Assembly: GCA_031423755.1 (NCBI GenBank) | Contig: JANPGC010000059.1 | Location: 1 to 16,725 of the forward strand | Origin: JANMEX01 sp031423755 | Lineage (GTDB): Bacteria > Pseudomonadota > Alphaproteobacteria > Rhizobiales > Rhizobiaceae | DNA length: 16,725 nucleotides | Direction: 5' to 3' | In this document: in pieces, positions 6,441 through 14,387 of the stretch | How the letters are laid out: each line of letters opens with the position of its first letter | How positions within the stretch are numbered: the first letter of the stretch is position 1 | Translations under genes and position numbers: made by a program | The notes under the pieces: model-generated | Seen by the model: the letters and a program-made list of their open reading frames with translations, nothing else | What the model was told of the DNA's origin: nothing | Database searches by the model: none

Positions 6441-7802
6441 ATGCGGATTTTTGCTGAGCATGCGCTTGTCGCTGAGGGCTGGCAAGCCAATGTCGCCGTG
6501 TCGGTCTCCGGCCAGACAATCAGCGGCGTTGAGACAAATGCGTTAACCTCGAGCAGCGATCTCCGGGTCCGCGCCTTGCTCCCCGCCCTGTCCAACCTCC
6601 ACTCACACACTTTCCAGCGCGGCATGGCTGGAATGACAGAAGTACGCGGGAATTCGCGCGACAGTTTCTGGACTTGGCGCGAAGTAATGTACCGCTTCAT
6701 CGATCATCTTACGCCCGGCCAAATCGAGGCCATAGCGGCAATGGCATTTGTCGAGATGCAAGAGACAGGGTTCGCCGCAGTCGCCGAGTTTCACTATGTC
6801 CATCACCAGCCGGGCGGTGCGCATTACACGAACATTGCCGAACTGTCAGAGCGCATTTTTGCGGCGGCAAGCGATACCGGGATCGGGTTGACGCACCTGC
6901 CAGTCCTGTACGCTTTCGGCGGCGCATCCGAAAAGCCGTTGGCAGGCGGGCAGTTGCGTTTTGGCAATGATGTGGGCAGCTATGAAGCGCTGCATGCAGC
7001 CATTATCGCTTCCGCCAAGACAATGCCGGATGATACGCTCATCGGCTTCGCGCCGCACTCGCTACGGGCGGTCAATCCGCAGATGTTGAAAGCCTTGGCT
7101 GCTGCGCATTTGCAAGGGCCGGTGCATATCCACATCGCCGAGCAGACCAAGGAAGTTGAGGACATCAGCGCCTGGCTCGGCGCAAGGCCAGTGCAATGGC
7201 TGCTGGACAATCTGCCGGTGGACGATCGCTGGTGCCTGATCCATGCGACGCACATGAGTGACACGGAGACAAAACGCGTGGCCAAATCCGGTGCCGTCGC
7301 AGGGCTCTGCCCGATCACTGAATCCAATCTGGGCGACGGGATTTTCAACGGTCGCGACTATCTCGCCGCCAGCGGCGCATTCGGGATCGGCACTGACTCG
7401 AATGTCAGGATTTCGCTGCCACAGGAATTGTCGACGCTCGAATACAGCCAGCGCCTGCGCGACCGCGAGCGGAACGTGCTGTTGAACGGGCCGGGATCGG
7501 CAGGCGAGAATATTTATCGGCTTGCCGCGAAAGGCGGTGCGCAGGCGTTGACGCGCAACAGCTGCGAGATTGCTGTCGGGAAGATTGCTGATCTGGTGGC
7601 TCTGGACACGCAGCACCCGGCGCTTTGCGCATTGAAGCCCGAGCAGTATCTGGATGGATGGGTGTTCGCCGCGCCGGACGGCGTCGTCAGCGATCTCTGG
7701 TCTGCCGGTCGGCACAAGGTGCAAGGCGGACGGCATGTGCTGCGTGATGCCGTGGTCGAAGCGTTTCACAAAGCGATGCGCGACTTGGCTTCACGGATTT
7801 GA
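6441..7802 (+). CDS. hutF: Formimidoylglutamate deiminase
   Basis: Fourth step: N-formimidoyl-L-glutamate plus water to N-formyl-L-glutamate plus ammonia; a zinc amidohydrolase related to cytosine/chlorohydrolase-type deaminases. The 453 residues match known HutF proteins. Metal and catalytic motifs are NLHSHTFQRGM (52-62, His54 and His56), VHIHIAEQ (228-235, His231), LIHATHM (266-272) and GTDSNV (317-322, Asp319). The ATG at 6441 follows AGGA at 7-nt spacing. It is divergent from hutIHGU and supplies the substrate of HutG. Its last 12 bp overlap the convergent hutD gene. SAH/guanine deaminase-like relatives are excluded by the HutF-specific RGMAGM/SFWTWRE region (60-81) and by context. Confidence 0.95.
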   Translation: MRIFAEHALVAEGWQANVAVSVSGQTISGVETNALTSSSDLRVRALLPALSNLHSHTFQRGMAGMTEVRGNSRDSFWTWREVMYRFIDHLTPGQIEAIAAMAFVEMQETGFAAVAEFHYVHHQPGGAHYTNIAELSERIFAAASDTGIGLTHLPVLYAFGGASEKPLAGGQLRFGNDVGSYEALHAAIIASAKTMPDDTLIGFAPHSLRAVNPQMLKALAAAHLQGPVHIHIAEQTKEVEDISAWLGARPVQWLLDNLPVDDRWCLIHATHMSDTETKRVAKSGAVAGLCPITESNLGDGIFNGRDYLAASGAFGIGTDSNVRISLPQELSTLEYSQRLRDRERNVLLNGPGSAGENIYRLAAKGGAQALTRNSCEIAVGKIADLVALDTQHPALCALKPEQYLDGWVFAAPDGVVSDLWSAGRHKVQGGRHVLRDAVVEAFHKAMRDLASRI

Positions 7803-8351
7803 GACGGAAGTGATGCAGACAAGAATCGCCATTGAATCTTCTGCCACGTGGGCGCAGTCGGCTTCGGTCTCGAGAATAGCGAAGTTGAATGGAGCTAAAG
7901 TTTGGCCGTTCGACATTTGTATGGAGCCTGAGAGACAAAGAAGTCCAAGGCATCCATCGTCTACCGGATTGGGAAGGGTCTGCGGCGCATGGATGAGGGT
8001 GACAGCCGCTTTTGCCAGCTTCGGATTCCATATCACATTGAAATCGCGGCAGGGGCCATTCGGCAAAAGGCCATTGATGCGCTCATCGCCGGAGAAGGCG
8101 ACGGGCTCGAACAGATTTGCGGCCATCCCCGCCCCATTTGGACGTTCCAGCACCATGCCTCCGCCTTCGATCACCGTGAGAATGCGCTGCAATCCCGGGA
8201 AAGCTGAGAAAGGCCCTTCCAAAGCCACATCGGCGATGCTCAAACGCCAGACCAATTGGCCGTTTGTCTCGTGCCTCGCAATTTCCCGCGTCACGCCACC
8301 GCCGTTTTTCCAAGGCACAGGCACAAGGTCACTGTATCTGAGGACTTTCAT
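7791..8351 (-). CDS. hutD: HutD family protein
   Basis: HutD is a cupin-like protein encoded in many proteobacterial hut loci. It has been proposed to modulate or limit hut expression and its biochemical role is not settled. The 186-residue protein begins MKVLRYSDLVPVPWKNGGG, with the family's characteristic WKNGGG(V)TREI (14-24), WRLSIADV (35-42), GPFSAFPGLQR (46-56) and the GGGM turn (63-66). The frame runs on to 8552, but that extension is low-complexity and overlaps the regulator gene. Of two adjacent ATGs (8354 and 8351) I choose the second because AAGGA is then at workable spacing. It is divergent from the regulator gene and convergent with hutF, overlapping it by 12 bp. Confidence 0.9.
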   Translation of the reverse strand: MKVLRYSDLVPVPWKNGGGVTREIARHETNGQLVWRLSIADVALEGPFSAFPGLQRILTVIEGGGMVLERPNGAGMAANLFEPVAFSGDERINGLLPNGPCRDFNVIWNPKLAKAAVTLIHAPQTLPNPVDDGCLGLLCLSGSIQMSNGQTLAPFNFAILETEADCAHVAEDSMAILVCITSVSNP

Positions 8352-8419
8352 CATTTCCTTTCGGCGTGGGGCAAATCCTGATGTAGAGGTGCAATACGGA
8401 TGAGGCAACGGGCAAGCGC

Positions 8420-9121
8420 ATGACAGAGGTGGCAACGAAAGGCTACAAGGCAGTGAAAGCGGAGATATTGAACCGCATCCGCACGCGCGTTTGGCCGTCA
8501 GGCCATGCCATTCCCAGTGAAATGGAACTTGCGCAGGAATTCGGTTGCGCACGCGGAACCGTTAACCGGGCAATGCTTGAATTGCAGGAAGAAGGCGTGA
8601 TTGACCGCAAGCGCCGCGCAGGCACACGGGTCGCTGTTGCACCGGTCCGACAGGCAAAACTTGAAATCCCGCTGGTACGGGTGGAAATTGAATCAACCGG
8701 CGTGCCTTACCGCTACGAACTGGTCAGTCGAGATGAAGTTATGGCACCGGAATGGTTGCAGGCACGTCTTTCGCTGGCAGCGAAATCCAAGGTGGTCCAC
8801 GTGCGATGCTTGCATTTTGCGGGGAACAATCCATTCCAGTTCGAGGATCGCTGGATCAACATTGTAGCAGTGCCGCAAGTGACCGAGGAGCCGTTTATCA
8901 ACAACAACCCCAACGAATGGTTGGTCAACGCCGTGCCGTTCACCAATGCAGAGTTTGCATTTTTTGCCAGCGCCGCCGATGGTGAATTGGCTGGACTGCT
9001 GGGCATTTCGAAGGCCGAACCGGTGTTTGTGGCAGAGCGGACGACTTGGCTTGGCGGCCTGCCAGTCACGTTTGCGCGCATGAGCTTCCGGTCAAGCTAC
9101 CGCATGGTCAGCCGGATTTAG
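8420..9121 (+). CDS. hutC: GntR-family (HutC subfamily) transcriptional regulator, likely histidine utilisation repressor
   Basis: The 233-residue protein has an N-terminal winged helix-turn-helix (about residues 5-72, including IPSEMELAQEFGCARGTVNRA (31-51, in part) and the wing RKRRAGTRV at 63-71) and a C-terminal UTRA ligand-binding domain (about 85-228, with FEDRWIN at 141-147). This is the HutC/FarR architecture. In studied bacteria HutC represses hut genes and is released by urocanate. Position beside hutD and hutF supports that role. The ribosome binding site before the ATG is weak. The 68-bp gap to hutD shows no clear copy of the 6415-6428 palindrome, so autoregulation is not evident. 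The subfamily is firm; the exact effector is inferred. Confidence 0.88.
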   Translation: MTEVATKGYKAVKAEILNRIRTRVWPSGHAIPSEMELAQEFGCARGTVNRAMLELQEEGVIDRKRRAGTRVAVAPVRQAKLEIPLVRVEIESTGVPYRYELVSRDEVMAPEWLQARLSLAAKSKVVHVRCLHFAGNNPFQFEDRWINIVAVPQVTEEPFINNNPNEWLVNAVPFTNAEFAFFASAADGELAGLLGISKAEPVFVAERTTWLGGLPVTFARMSFRSSYRMVSRI

Positions 9122-9194
9122 CGTTTCTGCCCCTTGAGATTGCAGATCAGTCAGTCCACATTCGCATAGAGACGCACTCTGGGAGGAGACTATC

Positions 9195-10904
9195 ATGGCC
9201 GCTTCTGAAAATGCCGCAGGACAGACATATAAGAGCTGGCTGAAGAGCTATCATCCTTCTGTACCTGCCGAAATCCCGGTTTCGCGCTTCGATTCTGTCG
9301 CCGATCTGTTGATTGACGCGTGCAGGCGCAATGCTTCCAAGCCTGCGTTCCAGTTGATGGGCAAAACCATGAGCTACGGCCAGGTTGAGAAGGCCTCGGC
9401 CGCGCTGGGTGCTTATCTGCAAGGCAAAGGTCTCGCCAAAGGCGCACGCGTCGCCTTGATGATGCCGAACATTTTGCAATATCCAGTCGCAATTCTTGCG
9501 GTGCTGCGAGCCGGCTACACGGTGGTCAATGTCAACCCGCTCTACACACCGCGCGAGCTTGAACATCAGCTCAAGGACTCTGGCGCGGAAGCGATTGTAA
9601 TTATCGAAAATTTTGCGACGACCTTGGAAGCGGTGATTGCCAAGACGCAAGTGAAGCACGTTGTTGTCGCCTCAATCGGCGACATGCTTGGCCTGAAGGG
9701 CCACATCGTTAATTTCGTTTTGCGCCGGGTCAAGAAGATGGTGCCAGCGTTCAATCTGCCCGGCAGTGTAACGTTCAACACTGCCCTTTCCGAAGGCCGC
9801 GGCAAAACACTGCAGCCGGCTTCGTTGTCGCAGGCCGATGTCGCCTTCCTGCAATACACCGGCGGCACAACCGGGGTGTCAAAAGGCGCAACGCTGACCA
9901 ACGCAAACATTTTGGCAAATGTCGCGCAGAATGCCGCATGGCTGAAACCTGTTTTTGACAGCCGCGGCCTTCCCGCCGACCTGACTTTCATTTGCGCACT
10001 GCCGCTTTATCACATCTTTGCGCTGACGGTTTGCATGATGATGGGTATGGATCTTGGAGGCAAAAATGTCCTGATCCCCAACCCGCGCGACATTCCCGGT
10101 TTTGTCAAAGACATCGCATCCGAGAAGCTGCATATTTTCCCCGGACTTAACACGCTGTTCAATGCGCTCCTCAACAATGAGGATTTCCAGAAGCTGGACT
10201 TCAAGCCAATGCTCCTGACGCTTGGCGGCGGCATGGCCGTGCAGAGCGCGGTCGCCGAGCGCTGGCAAAAGCTGACAGGCTGCGCGATCCACGAAGGCTA
10301 TGGTCTTTCTGAAACGTCGCCGGTGGCAAGCGCCAACCGGTTTGACGTGCCGGTTTACACCGGAACAATTGGCCTGCCGCTGCCTTCCACTGATTTTGCA
10401 ATCCGCGACGATGATGGCAACGACATGCCGCGCGGCGAGGTTGGCGAGATTTGCATCCGCGGGCCGCAGGTGATGGCAGGTTATTGGCAGCGCCCCGACG
10501 AAACGGCGAAGGTGATGACGCCGGACGGTTATTTCAAATCCGGCGACATGGGCTTCATGGACGAGAATGGCTACACCAAAATCGTCGACCGCAAGAAGGA
10601 CATGATCCTGGTTTCGGGCTTCAACGTTTATCCGAACGAAATTGAAGACGTGGTCATGAAAATTCCAGGGGTGATGGAATGCGCAGCAGTCGGCGCGCCG
10701 GATGAGCATTCCGGCGAAACTGTAAAGCTGTACGTCGTCAAGAAGGACGCAGCATTGTCGGAAGATGCTATCCGCGATCACTGCAAGGAGCAGCTGACCA
10801 ACTACAAGCGTCCGAAATATGTGATTTTTGCCAAGGAGTTGCCCAAGAGCAATGTCGGCAAGATATTGCGGCGGGAACTGCGCGACAATCCGCCAGCAGC
10901 TTGA
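9195..10904 (+). CDS. fadD: Long-chain fatty-acid--CoA ligase (FadD-type)
   Basis: Activates fatty acids to acyl-CoA with ATP, via an acyl-AMP intermediate, feeding beta-oxidation; in this family it is cytosolic or peripheral at the inner membrane. The 569 residues carry the ANL-superfamily motifs in order: YTGGTTGVSKG (221-231, phosphate-binding loop), GYGLSETSP (368-376), YFKSGD (446-451), RKKDMILVSGFNVYPNEIE (466-484) and KSNVGKILRREL (551-562, catalytic Lys556). The ATG at 9195 follows a strong GGGAGGAG (9180-9187). It lies 73 bp after hutC on the same strand with no obvious terminator between, so read-through is possible, but there is no metabolic link to histidine. It ends 9 bp from the convergent phosphatase gene. 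Other acyl-CoA synthetases share these motifs; chain length is by family resemblance. Confidence 0.9.
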   Translation: MAASENAAGQTYKSWLKSYHPSVPAEIPVSRFDSVADLLIDACRRNASKPAFQLMGKTMSYGQVEKASAALGAYLQGKGLAKGARVALMMPNILQYPVAILAVLRAGYTVVNVNPLYTPRELEHQLKDSGAEAIVIIENFATTLEAVIAKTQVKHVVVASIGDMLGLKGHIVNFVLRRVKKMVPAFNLPGSVTFNTALSEGRGKTLQPASLSQADVAFLQYTGGTTGVSKGATLTNANILANVAQNAAWLKPVFDSRGLPADLTFICALPLYHIFALTVCMMMGMDLGGKNVLIPNPRDIPGFVKDIASEKLHIFPGLNTLFNALLNNEDFQKLDFKPMLLTLGGGMAVQSAVAERWQKLTGCAIHEGYGLSETSPVASANRFDVPVYTGTIGLPLPSTDFAIRDDDGNDMPRGEVGEICIRGPQVMAGYWQRPDETAKVMTPDGYFKSGDMGFMDENGYTKIVDRKKDMILVSGFNVYPNEIEDVVMKIPGVMECAAVGAPDEHSGETVKLYVVKKDAALSEDAIRDHCKEQLTNYKRPKYVIFAKELPKSNVGKILRRELRDNPPAA

Positions 10905-10913
10905 GATTGACGC

Positions 10914-11636
10914 TCAGCGGATGCCGAGCCACTCCGGCAGATCGGCAATTGAATTGAGTACGGCATCGGCATCCTTTGAAAGAACTTCCAAGGTGCCGGT
11001 GCCGCTCAAGACGCCAATGGCATAGCCAGCGCCTGCGTTGCGGGCCATTTCAATGTCGTGGCTGTTGTCGCCGATGATAAGCACTTCATGCGGAGAAATG
11101 CCGGTCAGCTCACAGAATTTCATCACCGGACCTGAAGCTGGCTTTGGATTGGAAACTGAATCATAGCCAAGAATTGCCGCGAAAGAAGACAGCAAGCCAA
11201 AGCGTTTGACGGTGCTTACAGCGGCGGCCTCGAGATCATTGGTGACGACTGCCAGAACTATTCCCGCGCTGACAAGGCTCGCCACCGTTCGATCAAGACC
11301 AGCAATCGGAACAGCCGCGAGCGGCCCTTCTTCAACAAAAGCACGATCCAGCCGCGCGCACCATTTGGAGAAATCAGCATCGCTGGCGTCAGGAAGCCAA
11401 AGCCGGACAATGCCCGGAGTGGTACCGGCTGCAAGCTCCGATCCGGCGGCAAATCGACCGGTGGATGCATCAAACCCACCCTCGGCCAGCAATCGCCGCG
11501 CCTCTGCAGCATCGCTGCCGGTAACCTCCAGCGCCAGCTTTTCATAGAGAGCGTGCCAAGTGCCATTAAAATCCACAAGTGTTCCGTCCTTGTCGAACAA
11601 GACGGCTTTAACGCCTTTGTGTTTCGCTGTTGTCAC
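10914..11636 (-). CDS. HAD-superfamily hydrolase, phosphoglycolate phosphatase-like
   Basis: Probable small-molecule phosphatase. The four HAD motifs are in place in 240 residues: FDKDGTL (14-20, nucleophile Asp15 and acid/base Asp17), VVTND (130-134, Thr132), the motif III lysine in NPKPASGP (163-170, Lys165) and GDNSHD (189-194, Asp190 and Asp194). A helical cap sits between motifs I and II (about 22-110), as in the Gph/PGP subfamily. Substrate cannot be assigned; phosphoglycolate is the default for this subfamily. The start is a GTG at 11636 that overlaps the stop of the upstream deacylase gene (GTGA), implying translational coupling. The gene is last in the pgi unit and converges on fadD. 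Confidence 0.85.
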   Translation of the reverse strand: MTTAKHKGVKAVLFDKDGTLVDFNGTWHALYEKLALEVTGSDAAEARRLLAEGGFDASTGRFAAGSELAAGTTPGIVRLWLPDASDADFSKWCARLDRAFVEEGPLAAVPIAGLDRTVASLVSAGIVLAVVTNDLEAAAVSTVKRFGLLSSFAAILGYDSVSNPKPASGPVMKFCELTGISPHEVLIIGDNSHDIEMARNAGAGYAIGVLSGTGTLEVLSKDADAVLNSIADLPEWLGIR

Positions 11637-12691
11637 GACTCCAGCGATCCCGGCTTTGCCGTCGCCGAGGGCTTGGCGCCCAACAGCTTCAACACATCAT
11701 CGCCGCGGCGCAGAAAGCGGTGCTTGCGGCGGGTAAGTATAAAGCCCGCTTGCGGCGCGGTGATTGTCAAATCGCCCGAAACATCGCCCGGCCTTGTGAC
11801 GATGGTCGCAAGCTTCACGCCTTTTTTTACCATGGCACCAACCTCGACATGATAGAAAACCATACCGCCTGCGGGCGTCTTCATCATTTCGGCATTTTCA
11901 AGCGGTGTCACCGGACCAGTGAAGTCTTGCGGCCTGATCTTGGAGCGCCCCTTGATCGTTCCGCGATACACGAGGAAGTCATGGAGACCCTTGGCATCCT
12001 CTTTGCCTTTCTCGGGGGACACATCTCTCATGCCTTTGAGTTCTACAGTGGTCACTGCGCGGCGCTTGAAGTCCGGCGAGTCCGCATTCGTTTTCAAGGC
12101 GGGCGTTGCTGCTGCTTCCTCAAAAGCGAAGTCAGCGGTGCCTTCCCATGTCAGCACAGCGGTGCAGTTCAACGCGGCAGCAAGATCGCGCATTCCTGGC
12201 CAAAAGGCTTTCGGGATATACATGTACTGCTCGCTCTCGTCATCGCAGTGCAGGTCAAGAATGATTTCATGCGGCAAGGCAAGGCGCAGAAGCTCTGCCT
12301 TTAATCTGACTGCAGCAGGCACGGGCGCATCAAGCGTTGGCAAACCTGAAGTGTCGAAATCATCCAATGCAAAATGATCGCGGTTGAAATTGGTCCGCGA
12401 GAACAATTCAAACCGGCCTTGCGGTTCCGAAAAGAGCCATTGCGCCGAACCGATGGGATTGGCCATGGGGACAAGCGTGATGTCTCCGGCAATTGTTCCC
12501 GCCCTCTCTGCAGCCTCCAGCATTGGCGCCAGAAAATGGATTGCGGCGACACCGGGAAACTCGCCGCCATGCAGAGCCGCTTGCAGATAGGCTGAGGGCG
12601 CGGACGGGTCATTGCCTTTGAAGGTCAGCACCTCCAGGGAAAATTGCTGCCCCGGCGTGTCGCCGGGGATGATCCGTGTGATGCGCTGCAT
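11633..12691 (-). CDS. M14-like zinc deacylase (succinylglutamate desuccinylase/aspartoacylase family)
   Basis: Predicted to remove an acyl group from an N-acyl amino acid or related amide, using one zinc. Residues seen in the 352-residue product are ALHGGEFPG (39-47, zinc ligands His41 and Glu44), the NFNR pair (101-104) expected to bind a substrate carboxylate, DLHCDD (146-151, third ligand His148) and TTVELKG (214-220, putative catalytic Glu217). A C-terminal beta-rich part (about 265-335, TPAGGMVFYHVEVGAMVKKG in part) resembles a biotinyl-lipoyl-like barrel common in this family. The frame extends upstream to 12832, but that overlaps pgi; the ATG at 12691 has GGAG at 7-nt spacing and lies 2 nt after the pgi stop. 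Substrate unknown; AstE or DoeB-type activity cannot be distinguished. Confidence 0.82.
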   Translation of the reverse strand: MQRITRIIPGDTPGQQFSLEVLTFKGNDPSAPSAYLQAALHGGEFPGVAAIHFLAPMLEAAERAGTIAGDITLVPMANPIGSAQWLFSEPQGRFELFSRTNFNRDHFALDDFDTSGLPTLDAPVPAAVRLKAELLRLALPHEIILDLHCDDESEQYMYIPKAFWPGMRDLAAALNCTAVLTWEGTADFAFEEAAATPALKTNADSPDFKRRAVTTVELKGMRDVSPEKGKEDAKGLHDFLVYRGTIKGRSKIRPQDFTGPVTPLENAEMMKTPAGGMVFYHVEVGAMVKKGVKLATIVTRPGDVSGDLTITAPQAGFILTRRKHRFLRRGDDVLKLLGAKPSATAKPGSLES

Positions 12692-12693
12692 AC

Positions 12694-14343
12694 TCAGGCT
12701 CCGGACTTTGCGAGGTCCTTGATATGGGCCACGAGACCTGCGGTGGATGAGTCCCGCCCGGCGGCGCTCCTTGTTCCCTGCACGACAGGAAGAAGTTCTG
12801 TTGCCAATTCCTTGCCCAGCTCGACGCCCCACTGGTCGAACGCGTTGATCCCGAACAGCTGCGCCTCCACGAAGACGCGGTGCTCATAGAGCGCAATCAG
12901 CCTGCCAAGTGCGAACGGATCGAGCTTCTTGTGAACCAGCGTCAGAGTTGGGCGATTGCCCGGGAACACGCGGTGCGGGGCAAGTGCATTGATCTTGTCG
13001 GCAGAAAGCCCGCGCGCCTTCAACTGCGCTTTTGCTTCCGCAAGAGTCCGCCCCCGCATCAGCGCTTCTGATTGCGCCAGGCAATTGGATACGAGCAGAT
13101 CCTGGTGAACTTTCAGATCAGGTTCATGGCTTTCGGCGCCAATGATAAACTCGACCGGTACAACGTCAGTGCCTTGGTGAAGAAGCTGGAAAAAGGCATG
13201 CTGGCCGTTGGTGCCGGGCTCTCCCCAGACAACCGGACCGGTTACAGTGTCAGTCTTGGAACCATCCTGCTTGACGCGCTTGCCGTTGGATTCCATGTCC
13301 AATTGCTGCAGGTAAGCGGGCATGCGCGACAGTCGCTGGTCGTAGGGAATAACGGCCCGGGTCGGGTAACCGCATATCACCCGGTTCCAAAAGCCGATGA
13401 GACCAAGCGTGACTGGCAGGTTCTTGGCCAAAGGCGCTGTGCGGAAATGCTCGTCCATGGCGCTCGCGCCATCAAGGAACTCGCCGAAATTGTCCTTGCC
13501 GACAGCAATCATCAACGGCAGGCCAATGGCAGCCCAGACGGAATAGCGTCCGCCAACCCAATCCCAGAAGCCGAACACGCGGTCGGGTTCGATGCCGAAC
13601 GCAGAGACCTTGTCGAGCGCAGTTGAGATTGCTGCGAAATGGGCACCGACGGCTTTCTTGCCCAACGCGCTCTCCAGCCAGCGGCGGGCGGTCTCTGCAT
13701 TGGTGATGGTTTCGATGGTGGTGAAGGTCTTGGAGGCGACGATGATCAGCGTCGTTGCTGGGTTGAGGCGCTTTAGCGTGTCGGCCATATGCGCGCCGTC
13801 AACGTTCGAAACGTAGTGCAGATTGGGGCCATCATGATAGGGAGCCAGTGCCAGCGTGGTCATCACAGGGCCAAGGTCCGAGCCACCGATGCCAATGTTG
13901 ATGACATCCGTGAAGGCTTTTCCCTTTGCACTTTTAATGGCACCGGAGCGGACGCCTTCTGCAAAGTCTCCCATGAGGGCAAGCACCGATTTGACATCGG
14001 CCATAACATCCTTGCCATCCACCTTGGCAGCGCGACCGGAGCGGTTGCGCAGCGCGGTGTGAAGGACCGCGCGGCCTTCCGTAGCGTTGATGGGTGCGCC
14101 GGCAAACATGGCGTCACGCTTTTTCTTGAGGTCGCACGCAGCCGCCAATTCTTGCAGCAGCTTCATCGTATCGCTATTCACTGCGGATTTGGAATAGTCC
14201 AGCAGCAGGTCTTCGAACGAAACCGAAAACTTCTTGAAGCGGCTTTTGTCCTCATCAAACGCCTTGCGCATGTCTTTTGGCGCGCCACTCTTCAAATGTG
14301 ATTTAAGTGCGCTGAGCGCTTGCGCGCGGGCCTCATTGGTCAT
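12694..14343 (-). CDS. pgi: Glucose-6-phosphate isomerase
   Basis: Interconverts glucose 6-phosphate and fructose 6-phosphate in the cytosol; in alphaproteobacteria that use the Entner-Doudoroff route it often works in the gluconeogenic direction. The 549 residues equal the usual bacterial length. Motifs are INIGIGGSDLGP (148-159, sugar-phosphate isomerase fold), the PGI signature DWVGGRYSVWAAIG (261-274), MESNGK (350-355, catalytic base Glu351), WGEPGTNGQHAFFQLLHQGT (373-392, His382) and DQWGVELGKEL (503-513, Lys511). The ATG at 14343 is preceded by GAGAGGG at about 7-nt spacing. The next gene follows after 2 nt. A short CCGG-type dyad (14376-14387) lies in the 44-nt gap to the upstream dehydratase gene. 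Confidence 0.97.
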   Translation of the reverse strand: MTNEARAQALSALKSHLKSGAPKDMRKAFDEDKSRFKKFSVSFEDLLLDYSKSAVNSDTMKLLQELAAACDLKKKRDAMFAGAPINATEGRAVLHTALRNRSGRAAKVDGKDVMADVKSVLALMGDFAEGVRSGAIKSAKGKAFTDVINIGIGGSDLGPVMTTLALAPYHDGPNLHYVSNVDGAHMADTLKRLNPATTLIIVASKTFTTIETITNAETARRWLESALGKKAVGAHFAAISTALDKVSAFGIEPDRVFGFWDWVGGRYSVWAAIGLPLMIAVGKDNFGEFLDGASAMDEHFRTAPLAKNLPVTLGLIGFWNRVICGYPTRAVIPYDQRLSRMPAYLQQLDMESNGKRVKQDGSKTDTVTGPVVWGEPGTNGQHAFFQLLHQGTDVVPVEFIIGAESHEPDLKVHQDLLVSNCLAQSEALMRGRTLAEAKAQLKARGLSADKINALAPHRVFPGNRPTLTLVHKKLDPFALGRLIALYEHRVFVEAQLFGINAFDQWGVELGKELATELLPVVQGTRSAAGRDSSTAGLVAHIKDLAKSGA

Positions 14344-14387
14344 GGCTATCCCTCTCCATGGTCAAATATGTAAAACCGGCGAGCCGG

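Noticed and set aside
8352..8552. N-terminal extension of hutD to 8552
   Set aside because: It overlaps the start of the divergent regulator gene and is cysteine/proline/serine-rich low complexity; the HutD family begins at the MKVLRYS segment.
12692..12832. N-terminal extension of the zinc deacylase into pgi
   Set aside because: It is antisense-free but lies in another frame of pgi, is Arg-rich, and the ATG at 12691 has a good ribosome binding site and a 2-nt gap to the pgi stop.
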